Below, piece by piece: positions 50,451 through 58,885 of a DNA stretch of 64,000 nt. A program made the translations under genes and the position numbers. This stretch comes from JANSYL01 sp965229695. Lineage in GTDB: Bacteria > Pseudomonadota > Alphaproteobacteria > Rhodobacterales > Rhodobacteraceae. The notes beneath the pieces are model-generated. The model was not told where the DNA came from. It did no database searches and saw nothing but the letters and a program-made list of their open reading frames with translations. Within the stretch, counting starts at the first letter, position 1. Each line of letters begins with the position of its first letter. The stretch lies in NCBI GenBank assembly GCA_965229695.1, contig OZ245921.1:310001-374000 (forward strand), read 5' to 3'.

Positions 50451-51095
50451 ATGGAAGTGATCCTTCTGGAACGTGTGGCCAAGCTTGGCCAGATGGGCGA
50501 GGTTGTGACCGTCAAAGACGGCTACGCCCGCAATTTCCTGTTGCCGCAGAAAAAAGCTCTGCGCGCCAACGACGTGAATCTAAAAGCCTTCGAAGATCAG
50601 AAAGCGCAGCTGGAAGCGCGCAATCTGGAATCGAAGAAAGAGGCTGAAAGCCTGGCCGCCGATCTTGACGGGCAGCAATACATCATCATCCGCTCGGCAT
50701 CGGATGCCGGCGCGCTTTACGGGTCGGTCACGACCCGCGATGCCGCCGATGCCGCGACGGAGGCTGGCGTCAGCGTCGACCGCAAGCAGGTGCAGATGCA
50801 GCGTCCGATCAAAGAACTTGGGCTGCACGCCGTTCAGGTGGTTCTGCACCCCGAGGTCGAGGTTGAGATTGTGCTGAACGTGGCCCGCTCGCCCGAAGAG
50901 GCCGAGCTGCAAGCCTCGGGCAAATCGATCCAGGAATTGGCTGCGGAAGAAGAAGCCGCCGCCGAGTTCGAGATCGCCGAGCTGTTCGACGATATCGGTG
51001 CCGCGCAGATGGACGACGACGAGCTGGCCCCGTCGGGCGACGACGCCGCACCAGAGGCCGACGCGTCCGAAGAGGCCGCATCGGACGACGACTAA
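50451..51095 (+). CDS. rplI: 50S ribosomal protein L9
   Basis: A 214-residue L9: MEVILLERVAKLGQMGEVVTV and DGYARNFLLPQKKAL form the rRNA-binding N-domain, and YGSVTTRDAADA starts the C-domain. A tail of about 60 acidic residues (many Asp/Glu/Ala) makes it longer than the E. coli protein, common in Rhodobacterales. AAGGAGA precedes the ATG. A terminator follows. Confidence 0.97.
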   Translation: MEVILLERVAKLGQMGEVVTVKDGYARNFLLPQKKALRANDVNLKAFEDQKAQLEARNLESKKEAESLAADLDGQQYIIIRSASDAGALYGSVTTRDAADAATEAGVSVDRKQVQMQRPIKELGLHAVQVVLHPEVEVEIVLNVARSPEEAELQASGKSIQELAAEEEAAAEFEIAELFDDIGAAQMDDDELAPSGDDAAPEADASEEAASDDD

Positions 51096-51123
51096 GCGCC
51101 GCTTATTCGGATGACAGAAATTT

Positions 51124-51151
51124 TAGGCCGCCCTTTCGCCGGGGCGGCCTA
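51124..51151 (+). terminator. Hairpin after rplI
   Basis: A perfect 10-bp stem (TAGGCCGCCC/GGGCGGCCTA, loop of 8) 29 bases after the rplI stop. Short T content after it; probable end of the rpsF-rpsR-rplI transcript. Confidence 0.65.
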
Positions 51152-51192
51152 TGTATTTGGGCGATGTGCTTTGATTGACAAAGGTCCGCCCC

Positions 51193-52383
51193 ATGCCCCG
51201 CCTTGCCCCGCTTGCCGCCTTGTTGCTTTTGTCGACCACCGCCCTGGCGCAACCGGTTGAGGACGGGCCGCCCAATGTGCCGGGCAACACCCCCGCCTTT
51301 CCAGAACAGACCGAAGCGCCCGAGCAAATCTCGGGCTTTGAGGTCACGGCCAGCCAAATTGCCGAAGGGTTGGATACGCCTTGGGCCGTGGTGCCCCTGC
51401 CCGACGGGGCGGGCTATCTGGTCACTGAACGCCCCGGCAGCCTGCGCCATGTGACGCGGGATGGGGTGGTCTCGGCCCCGATCACTGGCGTGCCAGCGGT
51501 GCGGGCGCAGCGCCAGGGCGGGCTTTTGGATGTTGCCCTGGCGCCCGACTTTGCCGAGAGCCGGGTGATTTACCTTAGCTTTGCAAAACCATTAAACCTT
51601 GGGCGCTCGGTCACGGCAGCGGTGCGGGCGGTGATATCGCCCGATCACAGCGCACTCTCAGACGTGGTGGAGATTTTCGAGCAAAATCCGCCCTCCATGG
51701 CGCCGGGGCATTTTGGCAGCCGGATCGAACCCCTGCCCGATGGCAGCCTGATCGTGACCACCGGCGACCGCTTTGTGTCGCGCGACCTGGCCCAGGATAT
51801 CACCGCCACCTATGGCGTAGTCGCGCGGGTTCTGCCCGATGGGGCGCCCGCGCCGGACAATCCCTTTCTTCAGACCGAGGGCGCGGTGCCCAGCGTGCTC
51901 AGCTACGGGCATCGCAACATCCAAGGCGCCGCTGTGCAGCCCGATACCGGCACGCTTTGGACCATCGAACATGGGCCTGCGGGCGGGGATGAGCTGAACC
52001 TGATTGCACCTGGTGCCAATTACGGCTGGCCCTTGGCGAGCTATGGCGAAAATTACAACGGCAGCGCCGTCGCTGATGGCCGCGCGACCCACGCGCCCGA
52101 TTTCACCGAACCACGCTATTATTGGGATCCGGTGATCGCGCCGGGTGGGATGGTGTTTTACGATGGCACGATGTTCCCGGAATGGCAGGGCGATATCCTG
52201 GCTTCGGGCCTTGTGGCAGCCTCGATCGTGCGGCTGGATATCGACGGCGAAACCGTGCGCGGTGAGGAACGCCTGCTGCGCGGCATTGGCCGAGTACGGG
52301 ATGTGGCCATTGATGCCGACGGGTCGGTTCTGTTTGTGATGGATGAAGGTGCGAACAGCCGCTTAATGCGCCTAAGCCGCTGA
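51193..52383 (+). CDS. PQQ-dependent aldose sugar dehydrogenase, periplasmic
   Basis: A 396-residue exported beta-propeller of the soluble glucose dehydrogenase (GSDH/YliI) type. A signal peptide covers residues 1-20 (ending ALA-QP). Family segments: EGLDTPWAVVPLPDGAGYLVTERPG, RQGGLLDVALAPDFAES, YGHRNIQGAAVQPDTGTLWTIEHGPAGGDELN and GANYGWPLASYG. It oxidises aldoses to lactones with PQQ and calcium. ATG 51193 with AAAGG upstream. Its 3' neighbour on the other strand is a four-Cys domain protein, 2 bases away. Confidence 0.9.
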   Translation: MPRLAPLAALLLLSTTALAQPVEDGPPNVPGNTPAFPEQTEAPEQISGFEVTASQIAEGLDTPWAVVPLPDGAGYLVTERPGSLRHVTRDGVVSAPITGVPAVRAQRQGGLLDVALAPDFAESRVIYLSFAKPLNLGRSVTAAVRAVISPDHSALSDVVEIFEQNPPSMAPGHFGSRIEPLPDGSLIVTTGDRFVSRDLAQDITATYGVVARVLPDGAPAPDNPFLQTEGAVPSVLSYGHRNIQGAAVQPDTGTLWTIEHGPAGGDELNLIAPGANYGWPLASYGENYNGSAVADGRATHAPDFTEPRYYWDPVIAPGGMVFYDGTMFPEWQGDILASGLVAASIVRLDIDGETVRGEERLLRGIGRVRDVAIDADGSVLFVMDEGANSRLMRLSR

Positions 52384-52385
52384 TC

Positions 52386-52835
52386 TTACTCCGTATAAAG
52401 CCGCAACGTCGAGCGGCAGGAGTAATTCCCAAAGGTACCCACCCATAGCCGATAGGTGCCGTTGGCCGGACGCGCGACGCGCAACAGCGGCGACAGGCCG
52501 GCACCGCTGTCATCGTCAAAATGCCAGTTGCCCACCGCATCCATCATCAGCAACAACGTGTCGCAGCCCGCCCGCGCCTCCACCGTAAGCACACGCGCCC
52601 CGGCGATACCGCCCAAGCGCAGTTCAAAATCGGGATGGGTGGTGGTAAAGCCGCGCGGGCGAAACCCGCAATCGGGCAGATAGCGATCCCCGCCCGCGAC
52701 CACGGTAAAGGCCACCACACCGCTGGCCAAATCCGCGCCCGAGACGGTTTCAACCACCTGCCCGCTGCCATGGGGCGTGGGGCAAGCGAAAGCCGGGTTC
52801 GCCAGCAACCACAAGAAAAGCAAAACGCGCTGCAT
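52386..52835 (-). CDS. Secreted single four-cysteine-domain protein
   Basis: A 149-residue exported protein: signal peptide 1-17 (ending AFA-CP), then one copy of a domain with four Cys: CPTPHGSG, DCGFRPRGF, GCDTLLLMMDAVGNWHFDDD and WVGTFGNYSC. This is the same pattern found once in the pilin-like gene and three times in the next gene. The order resembles pre-peptidase C-terminal-type beta-sandwiches, but with extra conserved Cys that could make two disulphides. No function is known. Confidence 0.75.
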   Translation of the reverse strand: MQRVLLFLWLLANPAFACPTPHGSGQVVETVSGADLASGVVAFTVVAGGDRYLPDCGFRPRGFTTTHPDFELRLGGIAGARVLTVEARAGCDTLLLMMDAVGNWHFDDDSGAGLSPLLRVARPANGTYRLWVGTFGNYSCRSTLRLYTE

Positions 52836-52892
52836 GGGCCGAGCCTAGGGCGGCCCACTTAACAAAACCTTGCCGCAGGCCCCACCCGCGTA

Positions 52893-52927
52893 CGAAAAAT
52901 CCCGGGCGATTTGTGGCCGCCCGGGAT
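52893..52927 (-). terminator. Terminator after the triple-domain gene
   Basis: On the minus strand ATCCCGGGCG and CGCCCGGGAT pair perfectly over 10 bases (loop 9) and run into TTTTTCG, 27 bases after the stop. Clear rho-independent terminator. Confidence 0.9.
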
Positions 52928-52954
52928 CAAATCATTCAATCGACGATGGGTCGA

Positions 52955-54382
52955 TCAGTTGTACCAAGTCTCCAACTCGATGGAGGCATCACAGCTGCTG
53001 CCGCCAAAGGTGCCGACCCAGATGTCCAACCGGCCATTCAGGTTGGCCGCCGGGCTCAGGTTCAGCAGTGGCAACAGGTTGCCATTGCTATCATCGTCAT
53101 AGTGCCACTGACCATCCGGCGTGCGCGCCAGCAAGGTGGTGTCACAACCATCGACGCCTTCGATCTCCAACCGGCCATATTCCTGCATACCGCTGAGGTT
53201 GACGGTGAAGTTCGGGGCCGCGCTGGTGAAGCCAAAGCCCGGAATGCCGCAAGCAGAGACGTCAGCGTTCCCGCCCGCAACCGTGCGATAGGTGTCAGGG
53301 CTGTAAAGCTCGGACCCGTCGGTGTTGATTACCTGACCCATCAGGGTCGGATCGGGGCAGACGCCCGCACCGCCACCACCGGTTTGGCCGCCGCCACCGT
53401 TGTCGCCTTGCATGGTAGCAAAGGTGATGGTGCCCTGGCATTCATCGCCACCCCAGGTGCCGACCCAGATATCGACCTTACCGTCGAGACCCGCACCGGA
53501 CACTTCCAGAAGCGATTGCAGGCCTTCGGGGCCGTCATCGTTGAAGTACCACTGGCCATTGGCATGCATCAGCAGCGTTGGGTCGCAGGAGGTGTCCAAC
53601 TCAGCCGTAAAGGTGTAGCCCGCCATTTGTGACATGTTCAGCGTGAACTGCGGCGCCTGGCTGGCATAGCCCCAAGCATCGGTGTTCAGCCCGCATTCGG
53701 ACAGTTCCTGACCGCCACGCACCTCGGCCACATAGCCCTGGGGCGTCAGCAGATCCGCGCCCGTCAAGAAGAGCGAGGGGCCAATCATGCTTGGGTCCGG
53801 ACAGGTCGCCGGGATCGCCGGGACCGGCGCGGGCACAGGCACGGGCACCGGGGTCGGTGCAGGCGTGGGGGCTGGTGTCGGTGCTGGCACCGGAACCGGG
53901 GTTGGGGTCGGTGCAGGCGCGCCGCCGCCACCGGCCACAGCACCGCCACCCACCTGGATATCCAGGGTCGCCGCACAATCGCCACCGGCAAAGGTGCCGA
54001 CCCAGACCTCGAGCAAGCCATCCATACCCGGCACCGAGAGGGCTGGGTTCAGCCCATTGGTGTCGTCATTAAACAGCCATTCGCCCGAGGGCGTGTTAAC
54101 CAACAAGGCCGGATCGCACTGGCTGCGCACCGAAAGCTCGATGGGCTGCCCGGTCGAACCAGTGACATCAAAGGCGAAATCGGGGGCCGAACGCACCTGA
54201 CCAAAGCCCAGACCACCCAATCCGCAGGATTCCAATGTGTTGGTCCCGCCAGCGGTGACACCCAGGCTTTGCAAAGCCCCGTTGAACGGCATCGCTGCGC
54301 CGCCCGAGCCGCTGGTTGGACAGGCAAGTGCCGCCCCGCCACTGACCAATAGCACCGCCGCTGTTGTGGTTAACAATCTCAT
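52955..54382 (-). CDS. Secreted protein with three four-cysteine domains
   Basis: A 475-residue exported protein. Signal peptide 1-20 (ending ALA-CP). Domain 1 about 20-140 (QCDPALLVNTPSGEWLFNDD, VWVGTFAGGDC), a Pro/Thr/Val-rich linker about 150-190 (repeats of APTPTPVP), domain 2 about 195-325 (SCDPTLLMHANGQWYFNDDG, IWVGTWGGDEC), a short Gly-rich linker, and domain 3 about 345-475 (GCDTTLLARTPDGQWHYDDD, IWVGTFGGSSC). Each has the four Cys of the single-domain protein. ATG 54382 follows AAGGGAAC. Adhesin, binding or structural role possible; unknown. Confidence 0.78.
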   Translation of the reverse strand: MRLLTTTAAVLLVSGGAALACPTSGSGGAAMPFNGALQSLGVTAGGTNTLESCGLGGLGFGQVRSAPDFAFDVTGSTGQPIELSVRSQCDPALLVNTPSGEWLFNDDTNGLNPALSVPGMDGLLEVWVGTFAGGDCAATLDIQVGGGAVAGGGGAPAPTPTPVPVPAPTPAPTPAPTPVPVPVPAPVPAIPATCPDPSMIGPSLFLTGADLLTPQGYVAEVRGGQELSECGLNTDAWGYASQAPQFTLNMSQMAGYTFTAELDTSCDPTLLMHANGQWYFNDDGPEGLQSLLEVSGAGLDGKVDIWVGTWGGDECQGTITFATMQGDNGGGGQTGGGGAGVCPDPTLMGQVINTDGSELYSPDTYRTVAGGNADVSACGIPGFGFTSAAPNFTVNLSGMQEYGRLEIEGVDGCDTTLLARTPDGQWHYDDDSNGNLLPLLNLSPAANLNGRLDIWVGTFGGSSCDASIELETWYN

Positions 54383-54650
54383 ATGCTGTTCCCTTCTTAA
54401 GCTCACCCGACCGGCATCAGGCGGATCTTTTTCTAATAGCGCCACCCTAGCGGGCCGCAGGTTAAACCAACACTCCGGAAACCCTGACCTTCCGGTTGGC
54501 CAAACGATAGGAAAAAGACGCGCCCCAAGCTAGAAAAACCTATCGGCTGGCACCTGGGAATTTCTCCGCCCGTCCCTGATCCACATCCCAGCATAGGCGG
54601 TGGGGTTATCCAATATCACCGGGAAATTGCGGAAAACCTCCCCATAAACG
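54383..54650. other. Non-coding gap between the triple-domain gene and tig
   Basis: About 270 bases without a credible gene. It holds a 7-bp inverted repeat (CGATAGG at 54505-54511 and CCTATCG at 54539-54545), each arm flanked on the inside by a run of five A. The promoter of the triple-domain gene must lie here; I could not fix it. Confidence 0.4.
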
Positions 54651-54677
54651 AAAAAGGCGACCCCGAGGGGCCGCCTT
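54651..54677 (-). terminator. Terminator after tig
   Basis: On the minus strand AAGGCGGCCCC and GGGGTCGCCTT pair with one G-U and a tight loop, ending TTTTTCG, 26 bases after the tig stop. Confidence 0.85.
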
Positions 54678-54702
54678 GCATTTTCTGGGGCGCCGGCGCG
54701 CT

Positions 54703-56031
54703 TTATTCTTCTTCCAGCGCGTCCACGGCGGCTTTCAGCTCGTCCTTGGTCGCCTCTTTTTCGGTGACATCGGCCATCTCAAAGATGAAATCGACCACTT
54801 TATCCTCGAACAAAGGCGCGCGAACCTGCTGCTGTGCCTGCGGGTTTTTCTGAATGAATTCAAAGAATTCCCGTTCCTGACCCGGATACTGACGTGCCTG
54901 GGTCATGATCGCTTGGGTCATTTCCGCATCGCTGACCTGCACGTCGTTCTTCTGGCCCAATTCGGCCAGAAGCAGACCAAGCTTCACGCGGCGTTCGGCC
55001 AGCGATTTGTGTTCATCGGTGGCTTCGATCTCGGGGTGATCATGGCCTTCGACTTCGGGGTTTTCCTCGTGCCAAAGCTGATGCGCGATTTGGTTGGCCT
55101 CGGCATCGACCAGCGAAGGCGGCAATTCGAACTTCACCTGTTCGTCCAGCTGATCCAGCAGCGACCGTTTGGCAACCTGACGGGCGGCCCCGGTGTATTC
55201 CGAGCTGAGGCGTTCGGTGATCTGACCTTTCAGAGCGTCGAGGTCTTCGGCGCCGAACTTCTTGGCCAGTTCATCATCGATTTCCGCCGGGACGGGCTTT
55301 TGCACCTCTTTGATGGTGCATTTGAACAGCGCGGCTTTGCCCGCCAGGTGTTCTGCGCCGTAATCCTCAGGGAACGTCACTTCGACGTCTTTTTCCTCAC
55401 CCTTCTTCGAGCCGATCAACTGCTCTTCAAAGCCGGGAATGAACGAGCCCGAGCCCAGAACCAGCGGGAAATCTTCGGCAGACCCGCCTTCGAATTCCTC
55501 ACCATCGACCGAGCCGACAAAATCCATCACGACCTGATCGCCATCCGCGGCTTTGCCGCCTTTCTTGGGCGTGAAGTTCTGGGCGTTGGAGGCCAGGTTT
55601 TCCAAGGTCTCCTGCATGTCCTCATCCGCGGGGGTCACGGTCATGCGCTCAAGCTTCAGCGCTTTGTAATCGACATCCGGAATCTCGGGCAGCTTTTCAT
55701 AGACCATGGCGACAACCACATCGTCGCCTTCTTTCCAGTCTTCGTTGACCATCTTCACATCGGGCTGCATTGCCGGACGGTCGCCGCTTTCTTCCAGGTG
55801 GCCTTGCATCGCGCCATCAACGGCTTCCTGCATGGCTTCGCCCATCAAACGCGGGCCGAACTGCTTTTTCAGCAGCGCCATGGGCACCTTGCCCTTGCGA
55901 AAGCCCTTCATTTCGATTTCGGGCTGCGCTTCGGACAGTTTGTCATTCACACGGGTTTCCAGATCAGCGCCGGTGATCGTGATCTGATATTCGCGCTTCA
56001 GGCCCTCGGCCAGGGTCTCGGTGATCTGCAT
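54703..56031 (-). CDS. tig: Trigger factor
   Basis: A 442-residue ribosome-bound chaperone and prolyl isomerase. Ribosome-binding signature GFRKGKVPMALLKKQFG at about residues 43-59; PPIase domain about 150-240 (GDQVVMDFVGSVDGEEFEGG, GFEEQLIGSKKGEEKDVEVTFPEDY); helical C-domain after that. Length and order fit the family. Monocistronic, with a clear terminator. Confidence 0.97.
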   Translation of the reverse strand: MQITETLAEGLKREYQITITGADLETRVNDKLSEAQPEIEMKGFRKGKVPMALLKKQFGPRLMGEAMQEAVDGAMQGHLEESGDRPAMQPDVKMVNEDWKEGDDVVVAMVYEKLPEIPDVDYKALKLERMTVTPADEDMQETLENLASNAQNFTPKKGGKAADGDQVVMDFVGSVDGEEFEGGSAEDFPLVLGSGSFIPGFEEQLIGSKKGEEKDVEVTFPEDYGAEHLAGKAALFKCTIKEVQKPVPAEIDDELAKKFGAEDLDALKGQITERLSSEYTGAARQVAKRSLLDQLDEQVKFELPPSLVDAEANQIAHQLWHEENPEVEGHDHPEIEATDEHKSLAERRVKLGLLLAELGQKNDVQVSDAEMTQAIMTQARQYPGQEREFFEFIQKNPQAQQQVRAPLFEDKVVDFIFEMADVTEKEATKDELKAAVDALEEE

Positions 56032-56300
56032 GTTCCCTCACGTAAAGCGGGGCCGTTGGGTGGCAGCAGCACAGCCCGAACGACCCATGTGGCATCTGGT
56101 AAATCAGGCGCCCTTCTAGGGGCGAGGACCAAGGGGTGCAAGGGCAAAGCGGGCCTAAGACGGTGTGGTTTGAAACACTTCTCACGCCGATGTGTAGGGC
56201 CGTGAGGCGCTGGAGGCTCCCCTTACCTTGAGTTAAGCTGTCTGGAGTGTCAGGGAACACGCTTAAATTGTGTATCCCGCGTGTAATCCTGGTTGATCCG

Positions 56301-57569
56301 ATGACATATCGCGCCCCAGCCGTCGTCGCCCCCTCACAGACTGCCCCGGCGGTGGCGCCCAAAAACGTGCTGACCATTGGCTTGTGGCGGGTGGATTGCG
56401 CCGCGCGGATCGCCACAAACGGGGCCGATACCACCCGGCTAAGCCCGCGTGCGATTGCAGCGCTGCATGTGTTTGCAACCGCAAAAGGAGAAGCGGTGTC
56501 GCGTGAGACCCTGATGGACGCGATCTGGCCAAATGTGATTGTCGGCGACGAAAGCCTGACCCAAGTGATCACTGAACTGCGCCGCGCTTTTGGCGCACGC
56601 GGTGATGGGCGGCGCATGATCGAAACCATCCCACGGTTTGGCTATCGGCTGATCGTCCCCGCCCAAATCGGCGCCAGCGCCGATGAGATGCCGGGGCCTG
56701 TTGCCGACCGGTTTGACCTGTCGGCGTACCAGTTCTGCCTCGAATCGCGGCTGGCGCTGTTCCATGGCGGCATCGATGCGATCACCAAACAGGTCGACTT
56801 TGCCCAATGCGCGGTGCAGCAAGCGCCCGATTTTGCCATGGCCCATGCCGATTATGGTTTGGCCCTATGCTTCCGCTGGCTTTACCAGCATGGCGACAGC
56901 AACGATCTGACCCAAGCCGTACGCCACGCCCAACGCGCGGTCGAGTTGGACCCCAAGCTTGGCATTGCCTATGGCGTGTTGGCCGTGGCCCTGGGGGCGG
57001 TGGGCCGCACCAGCGATATGCGCCGCGCCATCGAACAGGGTCTGTCGATGAACCGGCAGGATGCCGATTTGCACCATTTTGGCGCGCGGGCTTTGTTTGC
57101 TGCGCAGGATCACCGCGCCGCTGCCATCCTGGCCGAACGGGCCATGATGCTGGACCCCGATGATTACCGCGCCGCCTATTGCGCCAACCGCGCCGCGCGC
57201 CATTTCGATCCGGGCCGCGCGCGGCGCAATGCCGTCTATTGCATGCGCAAGGCGAAATCGGATTTCGAAGCTGATGCGGAAAACCGCCGGGCGCGCGCGA
57301 CCTATGCCGCGATGCTGGCTGAACTTGGCCAGACCGAAGACGCGCTGCGCGTGGTCGGCGACAGTTACCGCTCGCTCACGCCCAGCAGCGTTTATGACGT
57401 GGTGACCTTCACCATTGCCGGGGCCCATGACATGGCCGCCGCGATCTTGTCGGAATGTGTGGAGCTTGGTTGGTTCCACCCCGATTGGGCCGAAGCCGAG
57501 CCAAGCTTTGCCGATATTCGCCACCACCCGCGCCTGCGGCGGGCGAACCGCATGTTGGGGTTGGCCTAG
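56301..57569 (+). CDS. Winged-helix regulator with TPR-like C-terminus
   Basis: A 422-residue protein. Residues about 25-125 form an OmpR/CadC-type winged helix (LSPRAIAALHVFATAKGEAVSRETLMDAIWP, DESLTQVITELRRAFG, MIETIPRFGYRLIVPA). Residues about 150-420 are TPR-like helical repeats (LTQAVRHAQRAVELDPKLGIAYGVLAVALGAVG, LAERAMMLDPDDYRAAYCANRAARHF). No membrane segment and no receiver domain, so it is the cytosolic HilA/adenylate-cyclase-associated type. ATG 56301 chosen; GTG 56247 is possible. It precedes the lipid-modification operon by 110 bases; target unknown. Confidence 0.8.
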   Translation: MTYRAPAVVAPSQTAPAVAPKNVLTIGLWRVDCAARIATNGADTTRLSPRAIAALHVFATAKGEAVSRETLMDAIWPNVIVGDESLTQVITELRRAFGARGDGRRMIETIPRFGYRLIVPAQIGASADEMPGPVADRFDLSAYQFCLESRLALFHGGIDAITKQVDFAQCAVQQAPDFAMAHADYGLALCFRWLYQHGDSNDLTQAVRHAQRAVELDPKLGIAYGVLAVALGAVGRTSDMRRAIEQGLSMNRQDADLHHFGARALFAAQDHRAAAILAERAMMLDPDDYRAAYCANRAARHFDPGRARRNAVYCMRKAKSDFEADAENRRARATYAAMLAELGQTEDALRVVGDSYRSLTPSSVYDVVTFTIAGAHDMAAAILSECVELGWFHPDWAEAEPSFADIRHHPRLRRANRMLGLA

Positions 57570-57678
57570 CGCGGCTTGGCGGCGCGTCGCCGAGCGTCGG
57601 ATTTCCATCGCCATAGACGTTGCGGTCTTGTATCCCGGCGTCTAAACGGACGGCGCAACGCCTGGGCGGCCCCAAATC

Positions 57679-58494
57679 ATGAGCGATCAAGAGACTGTTG
57701 TTGACGACGCGCCGGACGCGACAACGCCCCAGGGCGGTGCCCCGCGTTTTGCCATCGTCATCCCGATGCTCGACGAGGCGGACACTGTGCCGGTTCTCTT
57801 AGGTGAATGTGTCGAAGCGGCGGGCCCGATTGGGCCTTATGAGATTTGCGTCACCAATGACGGCTCGCGCGATGAAACGGCCGAGGCGCTTTTAGCGTTC
57901 CGCGCCGCCCACCCCCAGGCGCAATTGACCATCGTCACCCACGCGCGCCCCGCCGGGCAATCCGCCGCCGTCCATGCCGCCGTGCGCGCGGCCCACGCGC
58001 CGGTGATCTGCACGTTGGACGGTGACGGCCAAAACCCACCCGCCGAGGTGCCGAACCTGGTCGCCCCATTCTTGGCCGCGGATGCCGACCCCAATCTGGG
58101 TCTGGTCGCCGGCCAACGGGTGAAACGCGATGATCCGGTCGCCAAGCGCTGGGCCTCCAAAGCCGCGAATGCAATCCGGGGATGGCTGCTGAAAGATGGC
58201 ACGCGCGACACCGGCTGCGGCCTGAAAGCCTATCGGCGCGAGGCTTATTTAGCCCTGCCCTTCTTTAACCATATGCACCGCTATCTGCCGGCGCTGTTCC
58301 AGCGTGACGGTTGGCGCGTGGCCCATGTCGATGTCGCCCACCGCGCCCGCGTGGCGGGGCGATCAAAATACACCAACCTCAACCGCGCAATTGTGGGGCT
58401 GACCGACCTGTTTGGCGTCGCTTGGCTGATCCGCCGCAAACGCCTTGTCGGGCGGGACGATGTGACGATCTCGCGCGCAGAAAGTGCTGACTGA
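57679..58494 (+). CDS. Glycosyltransferase family 2 (polyprenyl-phosphate sugar transferase type)
   Basis: A 271-residue GT2 of the dolichol-phosphate-mannose-synthase group: FAIVIPMLDEADTVPVLLGE, CVTNDGSRDETAEAL, and the metal-binding TLDGDGQNPPAEVPNL. DTGCGLKAYRREAYL is the acceptor-side signature. It would load a sugar on undecaprenyl phosphate. Its TGA overlaps the ATG of the LABN gene (TGATG); the GT39 gene follows, giving a complete donor-carrier-transfer set. Confidence 0.88.
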   Translation: MSDQETVVDDAPDATTPQGGAPRFAIVIPMLDEADTVPVLLGECVEAAGPIGPYEICVTNDGSRDETAEALLAFRAAHPQAQLTIVTHARPAGQSAAVHAAVRAAHAPVICTLDGDGQNPPAEVPNLVAPFLAADADPNLGLVAGQRVKRDDPVAKRWASKAANAIRGWLLKDGTRDTGCGLKAYRREAYLALPFFNHMHRYLPALFQRDGWRVAHVDVAHRARVAGRSKYTNLNRAIVGLTDLFGVAWLIRRKRLVGRDDVTISRAESAD

Positions 58495-58865
58495 TGGAAG
58501 AGTGGCTGTTCGAGTTCCTCGATATCACGAGTTGGGGGAATTTCTGGTGGGTGGTCCTGGGCCTGGCCGCGCAAGGTATTTTTGCCGCGCGGTTCCTGGT
58601 GCAATGGATCGCTTCGGAACGGGCGGGCCGGTCTTATGTGCCGGAGGTGTTCTGGTACATCTCGATCTGCGGTGGTCTGATGCTATTGGCCTATGCGATC
58701 TGGCGTAAGGATATCGTGTTTATTCTAGGCCAGGCCTTTGGTGTGATCGTCTATGCGCGCAACCTGGCCCTAATCCATCGCGCCAAACGCGAAGATGCGG
58801 CGGCTGCCGCAGCGGCGGCGGAGGAAGACAAAACCGCCAACGCGGACGCGCCCTTCAAATCCTGA
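58494..58865 (+). CDS. Lipid A biosynthesis N-terminal (LABN) domain membrane protein
   Basis: A 123-residue membrane protein with three hydrophobic segments and the LABN signatures FWWVVLGLAAQGIFAARFLVQWIASERAGRSYVPEVFWYISI and QAFGVIVYARNL. Such small proteins accompany GT2 and GT39 enzymes and may flip or position the lipid-linked sugar. The tail is Ala/Glu-rich. Coupled to the gene before it by TGATG. Confidence 0.88.
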   Translation: MEEWLFEFLDITSWGNFWWVVLGLAAQGIFAARFLVQWIASERAGRSYVPEVFWYISICGGLMLLAYAIWRKDIVFILGQAFGVIVYARNLALIHRAKREDAAAAAAAAEEDKTANADAPFKS

Positions 58866-58885
58866 CGCGGGAGGTCCGGGCGGAT

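Noticed and set aside
53810..53930. A GC-rich tandem repeat as a possible recombination site
   Set aside because: It is the coding sequence of a Pro/Thr/Val linker (APTPTPVP repeats) between two domains; no features beyond low-complexity coding.
54676..56205. Open frame of about 500 codons on the strand opposite tig
   Set aside because: It mirrors tig exactly, has no Shine-Dalgarno sequence and no recognisable domain; long antisense frames are expected in high-GC DNA. The same reasoning removed antisense frames over ssb/aminotransferase (3903-5261), the enolase-superfamily gene (22609-24012), fabI/HAD (29423-30589) and typA (33131-34246).
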